From the NCBI RefSeq assembly GCF_008831285.2, contig NC_045138.2, positions 35,455,115-35,519,114 of the forward strand: a stretch of 64,000 bases of DNA. Direction: 5' to 3'. The stretch's first letter is position 1. Every line of letters begins with the position of its first letter. This document shows, piece after piece, positions 24,001-37,476 of this stretch. The position numbers and the translations under genes were made by a program. Under the pieces are notes generated by a model. It ran no database searches and was not told the DNA's origin. It was given only the letters and a program-made list of their open reading frames with translations. This stretch comes from Nymphaea colorata. Taxonomy: Eukaryota > Streptophyta > Magnoliopsida > Nymphaeales > Nymphaeaceae.

Positions 24001-26105
24001 ACGTCGTAAAATACAACATATGTCAACGATATCGTAGGTATGGCGGATACAGGTAAGATCCACATGCATTTTGTGTATCATGCCCGTATCTTATAGGTTC
24101 TGCCAACCAATACAATATGTATCATAAGATACAGACACTGGCTTTTTGTTATGAAAACATCCGTCTACTTGATGGTTGATGCACTTGTCATGTCCCTAGA
24201 AACCTGCATGTTTGGGTATATTGCCTCTAATCCAAACTTTGGGTCTTCCCACTTTTCTATCTTTTAGCACTTTTCCTCAGTAGAATCTAGAATGCCTCCG
24301 ACGACCACTAAGCTGCAAATTTCCAAGATGTGCAACCAAAAAAAACTCACCTCTTCGTACCAAAACATGCTCGTAAGGTCCATGTTTGTTGGCATGGCAC
24401 ATTTCCGTCATTGGTCCCTAATGCAGTGCTTCACAAACTTGCAACTGATAAGAGGGGAGTTGGAAAGTGTGTTCAATAGAAGTTATGTGATTGAGTTCTA
24501 ACCTTGCCATTTCGTCTCTTAGCTTTCTCAAGATGTATGCAATAATTAAACGATGGAGGCTTAGCAAGCTAGGTGTGCATTTTAGCAACTACGTGTAATA
24601 TTATTGAAAGGTTTGATCTTTGGAGCTACCATTCCTCATAAACAACCTCACCAACTCATTCACTTGATCGGTCATAATGGTGAGTCAATGCATGATTTGA
24701 TCGGGAAAGTTTTCATTGGGCATACATTTGATCCACAACTCATGAGACGACTCAATGGTTTCTGAGGCTTTGGCTGGGCTTTAGTACTTTTTAATGCATT
24801 CAATAGAAAAGCAAATCGACGGTTTGCTTTGTTTTCGTGGCACACACATATATAATTATAAACCAAGTACTCAAACAACTACTCATCCCTTCGATTTGAG
24901 GCTCTATGGCCAGCATTGGATGCCAAGAAAAAAAGGAAAATTATCTAAATTGTTCAATTGGACTTACTAAAATCGAGTTATATATCCTATTCCTTTTGAC
25001 AACATGGCTATTACTTTTTTCCTTCTTTCTTTTTGTCTCATGATCTCTCTCTTCTGCTAAATCATATATATTTAATGAAAGAGAATAAATTTGTTACGAT
25101 TGTCAAAATTTGCAAAACTAATAGTTGTCAGAACCTAGTATTCTTATAGACAATATACCTTAATACAACCAATAGATGCCAAACAAACTGAGGGCTCAAT
25201 TTTGTGTTGCAGCTCCAAGTTGGGTGAAGCGGATTAATTTTTAAGAGGCTAGCAAAAGGCATGTCGAGCACATTAACTACAGATACTGGCACAACAAAAA
25301 ACAATCGACATGTTCTCTCCTTGGGCAGAAACTGCCAGACGTGCAGTTGGTGGACAGTTTATGGTGCAGCAATGGTTTAAAATGGCTATAGCAATGATTT
25401 ATGATCCTTTTAGTGAAGAATTTTTAAATTCCAGTTATCTTGCAACTATCTGCCAGGAATAACTTTTTTTTCCTATATATATATATATATCGAATGGCTA
25501 AAAATGCAAAATTTATAGCTAACAACCAGTTGCTACATTGGCATTAGCAGCAATTTGTAGTCCTTTTAATGATGAACATCTAACATCTGATAACACTGAC
25601 CATAATATATATCATAGTCACAAATAACGTCTCGGAGTTTTAAACGGCGAGGTTTTTCTCGGGTATAATACGGCGGCTTGAAAAAACAGTATTTTAAAAA
25701 AAAATAAAAAAAAACTAAAAAATGGAGAAAAATAAAATAAGTGAGAAAATAATGACATGAACATCAAAAGATAAGTATATTTGCCACAAATAAAAAAATA
25801 AAAAAATAAAACTGTTTGGAATTTAGAAAATGAAAAAAAAGTGACAAAAACGTGAAAAAAACACGTTAAAACGCATTTTTTTCGTTTTTCACGTTTTTTC
25901 AAAAAAACATGTTTTTTAGAGTTTTAAAAGACATTTCATTTTCTACGTTTTTTTCAAAAATAACGCATTTTTGGTGACTGATATATATATATATATATAT
26001 CACACCCCCCCACCATTTGTGCTTGTCAAAAACTTGGCTCGCACATACACACACACACGCAAAGATAAACATCGTTCCCTCGAAATACAAATAAACACAC
26101 GCACA

Positions 26106-26173
<68 letters not shown>

Positions 26174-29100
26174 AGTAAGCATCGTTCCCTCGAAATACAA
26201 ATAAACACACACACACATATATATATATAAAGGAAAGAGAGAACTACGGCACAAGAAATGAACCTGCTAAGCAGCCAATGATATCAAGAACCACAAAAAA
26301 TGGAAAATAAAATGAACAGCCTCATAACATTTATACTGAAAATGCATGTTTATTTTACAGCCAAACTTTATCTTGGAGTAACCCTTGGTTTGATACTCAT
26401 AAAAAGAAACAAGGGACCTGCAAGATTACAAGGTTCACAACTGTTTACAGCAAGATATTATGAAACAACTAAACATTGTATAAGACATTGTTCACACTTA
26501 TCAACTTCATTTAGTGATAGTGCAAGAAATATAAGACACCTCAGTTCCCTCGTTACTGCATAGGGGGAGTGCAATTATGCAGTTCTGACTGTTCAAAACT
26601 TTAACTGCCCTAACTATTTATTCCCTCAGGTTTACAATATATTCTTTCTTTTCTATCTTTCACAATGCGTCTCTTTCCATGCCCTCATCTAATTCACCAA
26701 CATCAGCTACCATACAATGTGGCAAATACCAATGGATACTGTTATATAAAACAAACCTCCTAACGGTTTTCTTCTGTCAATAAGAAAATAAGCTAAGACG
26801 AAAACAGCCCTCTTGCAAGTTACAACTATGGTTATCCTATTTCATGCTCATCTGGCATGTTAGTTTCAACCTGTTCCAATTTCATCTGACCTAGACTAAC
26901 ATTATTTTATTTCATAAATAAATACTATTTGAGTCATTTGATCATGAGCATCCTGCACTAAAATCAGTGTGTGGAGACAGGAAGTTGGTTATTGCAATTG
27001 CATAAGATCACAATCAGAGCAAATTAGACTTTTAAAACAACGCTTGTAATGCATTCAACAGTCATAATATGCCAAAAAAGAATTACCTGAATATAATTGA
27101 CACCATAAAATGCATTGTTTCCAAACTGAAATTGAGTTCTAAAATCCTTACCCTGCATAGAGAAGAAAGAAATTTTTGGAGACTAACTTCAAGAGTAATA
27201 TGATCAACTTTCAAAATATGTCTGCTGCCCAAGTAACGAAAGGCTGCTGCCTCACTGTCCATGCATGAATACATACATAGACAAACATACAACTTGTGTC
27301 TTAGTATGTGCTTGTGTGCACAAGGGTCAAGCACAGATTAGTCTAAGCCAGGTGACTTCAGGATCAAGAGACAAAAGAAACCAATTGAATGTACAAGAGA
27401 CTGCATATAATAAGACCACCATCCAGAAGTGCATATTTCCATGCGCCCAAAATTACATGTTTCCTTGGTCTATCAAGTGATTGCAGGAAGCTCTTTGTAA
27501 TTACTGATCTCGAAATCAGAGAGAAAAAGGGAACTCTTGGACAAAAAAAGGAAACAATTAATGCAAGCCGGAATTTTACAGAATCAGTATACATCAAAAT
27601 GTCATCCAAAACTTTTGAATGTCAAATAATTAGAGTCGGTCCTCTAATAAACTTATAAAAGTCAAGCCAATCTTCTAAAAAGGATGTTTGTGCATCACAT
27701 GACTAAGCAACAAAATGAGCAGGAGGGAAAAGGTCCGGTTAAAGTTCCCAACAATGGCTTCACAGAACAAATCGGTTAAATCATGTGGATTGCAGAAGGA
27801 ACAGAAACTTGTGCACTCAGCATACCAAGAGAAATGTCTTAGTCTCCAAGATAATGGTAGATTGAGCCAGTCTTTTGTGATTCCATGTTGTTGAAACTAT
27901 AGAGTATAGACATCAAATTAAGTTGGCTAAATAAAATCGTTATAAGAAGCTAAAACAAGAAAAAAGAGGTAAAACCACTTTTTTCGCTGAATGAAGCGTA
28001 ATGTTTTAAGTTTATCACATTCACTGAGTTTGCTGGAAAATTAAATACAAAATACTTGCCCATCATGTAGCTCGATTTTCCTGTTTTGAGTTTATAAGCT
28101 CAGTACTACAAAAAACATATTGAACATCCACCATCTGTTTTCTCATTCCTTAGCTAGTTGAAGAGGAAAATACATCATAAGATTGCTCACGGATCATATT
28201 TTACCAAATTAACCTCATCATTTTTCCTTTTGGTGAGAGGAGCTGGCACAGCACAGCACATGATACAGGCTTACCTTGTAATCAAAGTTGAACATGCCTT
28301 GAGAGAAATGTGGTTCGCCCGTGAGCTGTACAAGGATGCATTGCAAAAGTAAATTAGTAAATCCAACACCCAGGTCCTTGTTCCAGATTAAGTAAAATTT
28401 TCTCCTAATTAAGTCAGTTATGAAGACCAGCAAATATAAATTATGTGATCCATCAGAAGAAGCAAACACATTAGCATCCTTTTGCTCCAAGAAGATAATA
28501 ATTTACCTGGGCATTGATCTTGAGAGTAAGATTATTTGTCAAATCACACTTCACTTTAGCATTTAGTCTTCCATCAGTTAATATCCTCCCAACAAGCATC
28601 AGCTGTGGCATTCCAATTCCACAAGTAAATTATAACAATTAAGTTTGTAATATACTGAAAAAAATTATGATCACCCACCTTAGGGTCGAGAAAATTAGCA
28701 CCGAACTCATAATGAGCAGTAGGGACCTTGATCGTGTCTTTTGATTGAGATGGGACTTCCATGGAACCCATAAATACACTAGCCAAAAAATGCAGTCATT
28801 ACAATAAAGTACATCAATATAAAGTCAAAAAACATAAAAGATAAGAACTGTAACTTTTGAAGCATTTCACAATGCATGGTTGAGACTTGAGAGACCTGTG
28901 GCTGAGAGAGAATTTCTGATTCAGAGGTTTGGTAAAATCAAAGCGTAATCCTTCAAAAAGTTCTGGCTTCAATGACACTGCAAAGTTCAATAATAGAATA
29001 TAAATTAGTGTGAACTTCCACGCATCATACTCATCATGTTTTTAAATATGACAACGTACTATAATAAATATCTGGTAGGATTTCGTTACGATGGATTCAC

Positions 29101-29963
29101 ATAGGATATTCAACTTAACTTCCCTATCGTATAAGTCACATGACCGCTCTCTCAAAGGTCAGAGCTAACGCTGTTTATAGAGTGAGTAATGAAGGGAGAA
29201 GGACTGGCAAAAAATATACCAGGCATTCCTCCAAATAATTTCCAAATTTTGACAAAAGAATAAGCTCAAGTAGTCAGAGTAACAAAAAAACATTTTAATA
29301 AACAAATCAACAAAAGGTGAACAAGAATACTTTACTACCCACAAATACTAGCGAAATGTTGCTTCTTGATTACGTCAGATGATCAGAGAGCAAATTGACA
29401 TGTAGTCTGCACAGAAGTCAAGATTATCGTGTATGTGTACATTTTCCGACTGCACCTTTGCCCAGACGACTATTACAAGAAACTATTGATCGTACTACGC
29501 TTTTGGGAAGCTAGTATTCTTGAACAGTTTTTTTTTTTTTTCATTAACAGAAAACATCTGAATCTCCATTTCTTTACTTATGCAGTATAAAAGTTACTAC
29601 TAATCCAACGATCATGTTTAACGACAATGTATTGGAAATACGAAAGTTCTCATCACACATGAACTCCGGATTAATCAACTGAAACAACGGCTATCGGAAA
29701 ATACGAAGCAAAATGAACCTAATGGACTGATCTAAAATCACCGACACTATCAAAAACTATATACAAGACATGCGCACAGACACGAGAAAGAGCTTACTCA
29801 GAACTTCTCTCTGGATCTCTTCGAAAGGGACGGGGCAGGGGAGATTGAGCCAGTCCACCTTCTTCTCTACCTCCTTGGAGTCCGAGGAAGGGTCTGAAGG
29901 AGGAGGTGCGAGACCGGCCGGCATCGGTTGGGGAGCGGCGGCGTGACTGATGGACGAACCCAT
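20519..29963 (-). CDS. TOM40: Mitochondrial import receptor subunit TOM40 (outer-membrane beta-barrel)
   Basis: The model has eleven exons: 29963-29798, 28977-28896, 28778-28679, 28602-28507, 28325-28275, 27152-27087, 21942-21841, 21332-21264, 21179-21096, 20753-20658 and 20578-20519. The joined frame is 972 nt, 323 residues, close to the roughly 310 of plant TOM40. Family landmarks are [20 protein letters not shown] near the N-terminus, then [72 protein letters not shown] and the C-terminal [11 protein letters not shown], which ends in the beta-signal-like motif. TOM40 forms the general protein-import pore of the mitochondrial outer membrane, with TOM22 and the small TOMs. The Met at 29961-29963 starts a short Pro/Ala-rich N-terminus ahead of the conserved block. 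Intron 6 is unusually long (5144 bp) and full of repeats. Start and splice sites are consistent throughout. Confidence 0.96.
21045..21092 (+). repeat. TG/GA compound microsatellite at a TOM40 splice donor
   Basis: TG repeats (about 14 units) run into GA repeats (about 10 units) and stop at the donor of exon 9 (GT at 21094-21095 on the complement). On the coding strand, intron 9 therefore starts GTACTCTCTCTC. Confidence 0.9.
22713..22780 (+). repeat. Perfect 34-bp tandem duplication
   Basis: The unit starting AAGCAATGGCTGTAAGGC and ending AATACACC occurs at 22713-22746 and again at 22747-22780 with no differences, which points to a recent event. Confidence 0.97.
24395..24660. repeat. Dispersed repeat, copy 2
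   Basis: Aligns by eye with 3808-4075 in the same orientation, with small indels. It lies inside TOM40 intron 6. No coding capacity. Confidence 0.6.
25981..26232 (+). repeat. AT/AC microsatellites with a duplicated 30-base core
   Basis: AT repeat at 25981-26000, AC at about 26106-26151, AT at 26152-26172 and AC/AT again at about 26206-26230. The non-repetitive core CATCGTTCCCTCGAAATACA occurs at about 26067 and again at about 26179, each time followed by an AC repeat, so the whole block of about 112 bp is duplicated. Confidence 0.9.
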
Positions 29964-32120
29964 GGCTCAATGGCGAGCAGCGGAGAGAGATGGAGACTGC
30001 TGGCTTCAACGGAAAAAAGCGATTGTCTCAGGAGCGACGGTGCTTTTGGGGAGGGATGGAGATTAGGGCTTCTCGTTTCCCCTTAACGCGGACGAACAAA
30101 ATGAGTACAGCAGGGAAAGACGAAAGAGGGAGTCGCCCAGACACCCTTCCAACGAGAGAGCAGGGGGAAGAGAGTGAGTGTGAGTGGCGCCCCGATTTAG
30201 GCGCCTCGACGAAAATCCCAGATGCCCTCCCCCTCCACCTCTGAGTGGGTTTTGGCAGGGTTTTCCTTTTATATATATATATGAAGCCTCGTGCATACTC
30301 ATGAGGATGAATATAACGGACAGGTATATATGAAGCCTCGCACATGAGTATGAGTACAAGTACAGGTACCTGGTTTTCATTTTTTAATACACGACCACTA
30401 CACTAGGACATTCCAATAGATCAAAAAATTCACAAAACAAATCAAATCTGATGGTTGTATAACTCAAATTTGTTAATTTGCTTATATGAAACTACGAACA
30501 AAAAATCAGATGGTCGTATTTCTCGCTTTTTCAAACGTACTCTTGTGAAACCATTGGTAAAAGTATTGATAAAGTTCGCCACATACAGCCGCAGTTAAGG
30601 ATTCCCTTTGTTATTTTCAAAAAACAAACAGATTGTCTTATTCATGCACAAGTAATCAAAAAAGAAAGAACAGAATGTCTTTGTTATGTCACTTAAAATG
30701 CGTATACTAAAGTAAGATTGTGTGTCCTTTGTAGTTTTGAATGGGAGGAAAGAGTGGGAAATATTCTTTTAGACCCACTTAGCTTTCTTAGTTCGGTCAT
30801 TGCTTTTCCTCTTTTCTTACTCCGTTTAAATTTTTAATAATTTACTTATTTCTCGGAGTACAGATGAAATTATTTTCGAAAAGGCTTGGCCTTTCAATTC
30901 TCAGCACGATGGTGGAAGACGCTGCTGCAGTTACGCCGACAAACATGAGCACGTTTGCATATGGGTCAAGATAAACATAAAGTTAGAGAAAGTCAAATCA
31001 AACCGAGTATCACAACGAGAACCAATTGCATGTTCAATTCTTACTCTGTTATAAAAACTTGTTAAATAAGGTCTTAGATTCAAATTCGATGTCAATCTGA
31101 ATCCAATCCAGTCATGGTTTTTCCTTCCAAACCGGGATGCATCCTTCGCCTGCCGAAAGCTGGGTTCACACTGACATATATATATATATATATATTGTAA
31201 GACGCACCTCAATCAATGTGTTCTGCATGATATGAACATTATAAGAAAGAGCTAGCTTTTTATTGTCAAGATCAACATGGAATTCCTCAAAAACAAAGAG
31301 CCAACCTCAACCAGACCTGGCATAGAGCTTAGCTCTTCACTGTGCACGTTTGGGATTTGGCACAGACCTGAACAGGTAACTGTGTCAAACTCTCGAGCCC
31401 CATTAATTTAGATTTCAAGAAAAAAAAAATCATGAGCTTGAATTTTGATGACAAAATACAATTGTATAGGAATAAGCAAGACGAAACCTGAAAATGGCAT
31501 GATCCAGGAACATTATTTTTACTGATATTGACCCATCTGTTTTCTCATTTATGATGATTGGAGAACTTAGCCAAAGGAATTGTTATTTCAGGCATGCTGG
31601 CCTATTTTGACAACAAAACGCGTTTTACCCAGAAAAAGCCTCACATTTGACACATTAATGGCTCAACATTATCAGAGTCAACCTAGGACAGGCAGGCCAA
31701 GTTTTTCTTCCAAGAGACTGATATAAGCACTTATGAGCGAGCTCCTAAGAACGCGGTATCGCGGCCGTTTCTTCCTCTTACATGCTCTAATATTAACGAT
31801 TGGTTGGCAAATGCTATACAACGAATTTGTGATCGGCGAATCTATACAAACTTCGGTAGGCAGAAAAATGATTTCTCAGAGGCTTTTAACATCCATATAC
31901 CTCCACTAACGTTTTGCTCGTATTTGCTATCAGTATCCAGGTATGATCCCTTGGAACTTGGAAGAGGGGACGTACGCGTCCTGAAAGATAGGGCGGTGCC
32001 TGCACAGAGCACACAGAGGCCGTGGGACGAGGATCCACACCTCTGATATGCACAAGTTCTAGACTGAAAGCTCGTTCATTTGTCAGAAACTATACGGAAT
32101 GCATAAACGAGAGAGAGAGA
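29964..32120. other. TOM40 upstream region and intergenic spacer
   Basis: The first few hundred bases above 29963 are GC-richer and should hold the TOM40 5'UTR and promoter; no clear TATA box was chosen. AT repeats lie at 30272-30281 and 31178-31195. A phrase around ATGAAGCCTCG occurs twice near 30282 and 30331. The bases just below 32121 should hold the NUFIP 3'UTR. No further gene was recognised. Confidence 0.5.
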
Positions 32121-35100
32121 CTAATCTATGATTTCTCCCTCCTCTTGATCCTCAATAATATCAGAAATCTTCTGTTCTTCCTTGATCACAGCCACAGTAG
32201 CATCCAACCCATCGTCTTGGGGACCAACATTACCAACCCCATCATTTTCATCATCATCGTCATTATCATCATCATAACCACCAATGCGAACATTTGCCAA
32301 AGCTATCGATTCTGTAGGCGTCGAACTGCTCTGACAATCTCTTGCAGTAACCAAGGGTAACCGCAGATGCATCTCTGGGCAATGCTCAAAAAAAGAGTTA
32401 ATCCTCATAAACCTGAAAACTTGCAGCAAGCGAGACTTGTCTCTTTCCATATCTGTACTCAACAACTTTTGCAGGAGGGTTGGTTTTCTACTGTTCAACA
32501 CCGACCGTGGGGAGGTCTTATCATCTAAACTTTCAAGTTGTTTGCCATCTCCACGCAATTCAGTATTCCTGCCATACTTGTTTTTGAATGAACCCCTGCC
32601 AAATTTATTCTTATGCCCTCTTGCACAGTTTTTTTGAGAATCAGATAAATATCCTGGAGGTATCTCAGCGACCTCCACTCCCAACTCTGCCTGTTTAGCT
32701 AGGATCTCCTTGAGTTGCTGAAAGCAGAAAGCAAGACTAATGAGTAATAAGTCGCGAATGAAGCTTGGGGGAAGATCCATGCACCAGATATACAGCACAT
32801 GCGAGGCCAACAGCAGTCACGCCTTGCCAAACAGCATTCATATGTAGGTCACACCCCAAAAAAAAAAAAAATCTATGCTACTAAAAGTGTGCCCCAAATG
32901 GTTGGCAAGACATAGTTCTGTCGAGTAAGAAAGTATCAACTGCTTGTACCTGGCGACGTCGTATCTTGGCATTTGCATCAATAGATTTGCCATCTTTCTG
33001 CATCTCCAACAGCATCTTTGCCTATCAAGAAAATTTTTGTAATAACAATTATCCATACCTTCTTTTTCTTGAAACATTGTTTCTGCTGCTAAAACTGCTA
33101 CTATATTACTATTAGTGATAGTAGTAGCAGTAGCCACTGGTGGAGCTATGTGTGGGCCATGGACCTGCAAGTTCTAAATGGAAAATGGACATGGGTCCAG
33201 GGTCCAGCCATATGAGCTGCTGCCCCTGGATCCAGGTGTGCCCCTTGGGCAGAATTCTCTGGCTCTGCCACTGGTATTAGTAGTAGTACAAATAACAATG
33301 AAAACAATACTAAAATTATGGTGCTACTATAATAATATTGACATTGTCTGACCTTTTTCTCAATGTTTGCAGTAGTTGGATAGTTTCTTTTTCGTTCTTC
33401 TTGCCATTGCAGAATTTCTTCCTCTGTGTATGTCAAGTGGATGGACCTTCACAAGAACATCAACAAATGTAAGGAATAAGGAACTTCAAGGTTAATACAA
33501 ATACAATCCTTCTGGGCAAGTTATAAGACCAGCCTAACAAGTTTTTCACACTTGTTATGGACCTCATGAGGAATACTGAGATTGACTCTCATTGGGAAAG
33601 AAAAGAGAGGGACAGAGACACAGAGAGAGAGAGAGAGAGATCCACAAGTGCATCATGAATGTTAAGAGTTTTCTCTGATATGTCACCACCATTTAATCCA
33701 TCAAGTATTGCTGCTTGATCACCATTTTAGAGAAAATCAAGCAAATTTGCCAGAACAAAATTCACTGTATAGGATACCATCACAACAGACTTATCTAAAT
33801 GAAAGCACTACCAATATACTTCAGAGGTAAGCCACCAGCCAAAAGATGTAAAGTACTACAATAGCAGGTTCATCTAAGTTCAACACAATCAATTGCATTT
33901 CCCCTTCCCCAGCCATCAACCACAAGACGGAAAACACACATTTAAGAACTAGATGAGGCCACCATTATTTCACTTTATTCGTTGAATGATGAAATCACAA
34001 GGAGAACAACAAAGAACAAGAAGAGTGAGATTAAGAAACTCAAGAGGTCTTAATGGACTAAAGCCTCATCAATAATGGGGGATCTGCGTACCACAGGCCT
34101 CTATTATTTATTTAAACCCATCAAACATGATCAGAGAAGAACTCCCAACAGATTATGAAGATAATATTAATCTAACTACATACAGATCTTAGTGAATTTC
34201 TGTGGAAGCTAGTTCATTCAAATTTCGATGTGATTCTGAAATCCTTAAGGATTAACAGCAAAATGCACTGAATCTTGATTAAGCACGTAATAGCAGGTTC
34301 AGGTCTAATACTCTTTAACGATGAAATACTCGAAGACAAAGTCACAAATAAAGTTATTGAGTTCCCCTTGGCATGATTTCCTGAGATACTTTTCAGTAGA
34401 GTTATTTTCCATAGGACAATCTTAGGAAAATCGAACAAGATTTAAAAATATATAAAAACATAAAAAAATATGAAAATTGAAATTTAAAGATCTATATTAA
34501 TCCAAGATCATAATGAACAAATATTCAAATAGCTTTTAAGTTTTTAAAGTAAAGTAGTAAACAAAAAATAGAAACATGCACAAACAATATTTAATATTTA
34601 CAAATGATTTTTTAATATAAAAGGAAAAATATTGCAATAATAACAAACTCATGTGAAATACTTTTTTGGAAGTATTTTGGAAAAATTATGAGGTTTTCCG
34701 TTTGGAAACGCTTGTTAGTTTGGCTATAAAAACACAATATTGTCAAAATATCGCCTCTATTTGTGACTATGCGTTAAAGATAAGATGCTGCAACATTATG
34801 GAGAAGAATTCTGTCATGAAAGTACTCAGTGTACTAGAATGAAATATATGAACATTTTTTACCAAGAAGGCTGAATTATTCTACATTTTAATATTCCTCT
34901 TTAAACAAAAAAAAAAAAAAAAAACCTTCAATTTTTAATAAGACAGCCATGAATTCGATTCTGTGCCAGCTATCAAGTCATACTTCACCAATATGTCAAA
35001 TCGTCTCCAGATGATGAATATGCTCTCTAGAGAAGGACACAAATAGGAAAAATAACTAGGAAGGAACGAATGGAAGATGGACTAGCAAAGATACAACCTT

Positions 35101-37349
35101 TTACGCTTTTGATCTTCTTGACCTTTGGAATTTAAGAATGTGTTGTTTCTCACACCTTTCTTGACTTGACCTGATATCAGCAGATCAAAGCACAAAAAGA
35201 AGAATTACATGTATGCCTATTTGATATACAAATGCCTGTTCTGTATTGAAGGGAAAAAAAATAGATATGACTCAAAAAAAGATAGTACATTAGTTACGGA
35301 TGACCCAAATAAGACATCAAAGCAAAAGAAAGCAATCCTTTTATTTCCAGATATGTAGGAGGAGCTTCTCTTGGTAAATTTTTATGTGCTCAATGCGTAA
35401 TTGATCTAAGAAGGGGGATCCTAGAAGGACAAACTACAAAGTAGCAGATGGAGATTAAAATATACATAGTATTTCAATCTCTAAAAAGAAGATCAACAAC
35501 TCAAGTAAAGACCAGGTATGAACAGGCTAAATAGCAAAAGGACAAAATGAGGAGACACTACGCCCAAGAAGGCAATTATTTAGGTTTCTAACACAAACAT
35601 TACGCAGTGCTTCCTGCGACTAGAAGCCTTAAGGAATATAAGCAGCGGCAGTGACAACAAATGGGTCATCTTGATATGTAAATAAGTGAAACAGAAAAAC
35701 ATCAAAGCTATCCAAGATGAAGTTGCCAGAAACAACTAGCCGTGCAATGACCAGAAAAACAATATTTACTTTACCAGTTCTAATCATGAATTTGTCATTT
35801 CTCTGCCCCAGGTGGTTGGTAGAAGGCTTATGAAATCTGGAAACAGCACGTTTAAATTGAAAACGTCTCAAGCTTATTCAAAATGTAGATGATCAAATTT
35901 TAAAAAAACAAATGTTAATATTCATCGGGTGCACCTTGAATTCTTCAACTCTTTTCCGTGTGAACCATGATAACCTCTTCTTGAACTAATACCACCAGTC
36001 TTTACCTGACCGCCATGAGAATGGATACTTAGGCTATCACTTTCATTTCTCTTAACCTGAAATACTAGTAGGTCAAACCCATGAATGACAAGCAAACACA
36101 ATAACCAATAATTCTCTATTGAGATTTGAAAGTATCAGGCACGTCTGGTAAATAGCGTTCTCCTTCCCGCATGCTACTACAAACTCCATTCGATATGACA
36201 AATAAAAAGGATATCCTTTTCACCTTCAACATTTGTTCCTTCTGTTGCATCCCTTGAAGAGATTGACCTTGCAGAGGAAAAACCCCGGAAGTTAGATTTG
36301 GAGCAGCAGCAGGTGCAAGGTGACTACCATTTTGATTCATGGTCAAGACAGGAAGTCCAAGAGAATTTCCCTGACTTGTATGAGAATTTCCGGCAACATA
36401 ACTTGAATTTTGACGAGCCGCAGGATGTGACTGTGCAGTTGAGCAGCTACCGTGGCCATTAACCGCAGGTGGAGGACTAACATGCATAAGGTGCTAATGG
36501 ATTTTAAAAACCAAAAAATAAAACAAAATTGAAGGTCAAATTTCAGACAGCACATATAGCCAATGTTATAACTGAAGGAGAAACACGGCCTTTACCTGTT
36601 GAAATCCGTCTGTACTCCAGCTTGGCTGGCTATGATGCATCCCAGTTGTCACTTGGTCTGGTCGAGGTAAGCCTCCGACAGGTACTTGCTGAGCAAGTAC
36701 CTGTGCTAAGTGCATCATATTCTGATTCAGTAATTGGGCTATGAAATTGCATTGATTCTGCAGTTGCATATTACTAGGCACAACAGCAGCATTACAGTTC
36801 AGAGCAGAATTGCCGGGACGCATTCGACAGTCGCCGATAACGAATCCGGGGTTCAGAAAACCACCTGGTTGAGCAACTTGACTGGGAGCGCATGAATGAC
36901 CATGAATCATAGGCGGAGTCATCATATGAGAAGCCGATGAAGGAACAGTAGGGCGTTCATTAGAATGCACGACACCTTGAGGCTGATTCAAAGACAGCGG
37001 CTGATTCTGACAAATGAGTTGACAATCTAGTGCTTGAAAACTCAATGGGTTGCCAAGCAAACTCGGGATGTTTGCATTACGATTATCAAACGCCACCACC
37101 GGAGCTGCGAGTTGGCTGCCCACGTATGGAGCGACCAGCACATTTTGGGGGACCAGTGGATTGTTTGGCACAGGAAACGGATATTGAGGCATCTGTTGGG
37201 TGAAATTGTTGCTCAAATTAGAAAGATTATTAAGTTGATGGTTTGCCCCAGGAAGAGCATTCACCGTTCCCTGCTACCCATAAAACAACGAGAACCAAAT
37301 GCAAGCTTATCAAAATAAAATACATATACATAACGAGGGCACAAAAGGT

Positions 37350-37390
<41 letters not shown>

Positions 37391-37476
37391 AAGAAGGAGA
37401 AGAAGAAGAAACAAAAGACACAAGATACCTGGCCTTGATTCTGGCTGCGGTAAGGCGGAGGTAGAACCGGAAACAT
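32121..37476 (-). CDS. NUFIP: NUFIP-like protein, box C/D snoRNP assembly factor
   Basis: The model has nine exons: 37476-37429, 37270-36596, 36493-36224, 36056-35935, 35836-35775, 35170-35098, 33446-33353, 33021-32950 and 32717-32121. The joined frame is 2013 nt, 670 residues, with consistent phases. The N-terminal half (about 1-330) is low-complexity, rich in Asn, Gln, Pro and Ser. The diagnostic NUFIP block is at about 418-470: TEEEILQWQEERKRNYPT, then ANIEKK and a short helix. A second block conserved in plant homologues lies at about 554-582 (LLQKLLSTDMERDKSRLLQV, then FRFM). The tail is very acidic (runs of Asp) and ends EEGEIID. NUFIP proteins act in the nucleus as scaffolds that load 15.5K/NHP2L1 and fibrillarin onto box C/D snoRNAs. 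No C2H2 zinc finger like that of the animal protein was seen. Confidence 0.88.
37359..37386 (+). repeat. GA microsatellite in NUFIP intron 1
   Basis: About 14 GA units (CT on the coding strand) lie roughly 42 bp downstream of the exon 1 donor, within a 158-bp intron. Confidence 0.9.

Larger units (their letters stand above)
21943..27086 (-). other. TOM40 intron 6 (5.1 kb, repeat-rich)
   Basis: Flanked by exons 6 and 7 in matching phase with GT-AG ends. It contains a perfect 34-bp tandem duplication (22713-22780), a dispersed repeat (24395-24660), A/T-rich stretches (23540-23640, 25680-25970) and long AC/AT microsatellites (25981-26232). No intact transposase or reverse transcriptase frame is visible. 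The length probably comes from several old insertions. Confidence 0.85.

Noticed and set aside
25617-25970. Possible inverted relationship with the A/T-rich block at 34440-34770
   Set aside because: Only a short end motif (TTTGTGACTATG and complement) is shared; the rest is A/T-rich and cannot be aligned reliably by eye.
26000-26254. Cys/Val and Tyr/Ile repeat proteins
   Set aside because: Translations of AC and AT microsatellites in an intron.
29794-30009. Alternative TOM40 start at 30009
   Set aside because: That frame does not lead into the conserved TOM40 block; the frame starting at 29963 does.
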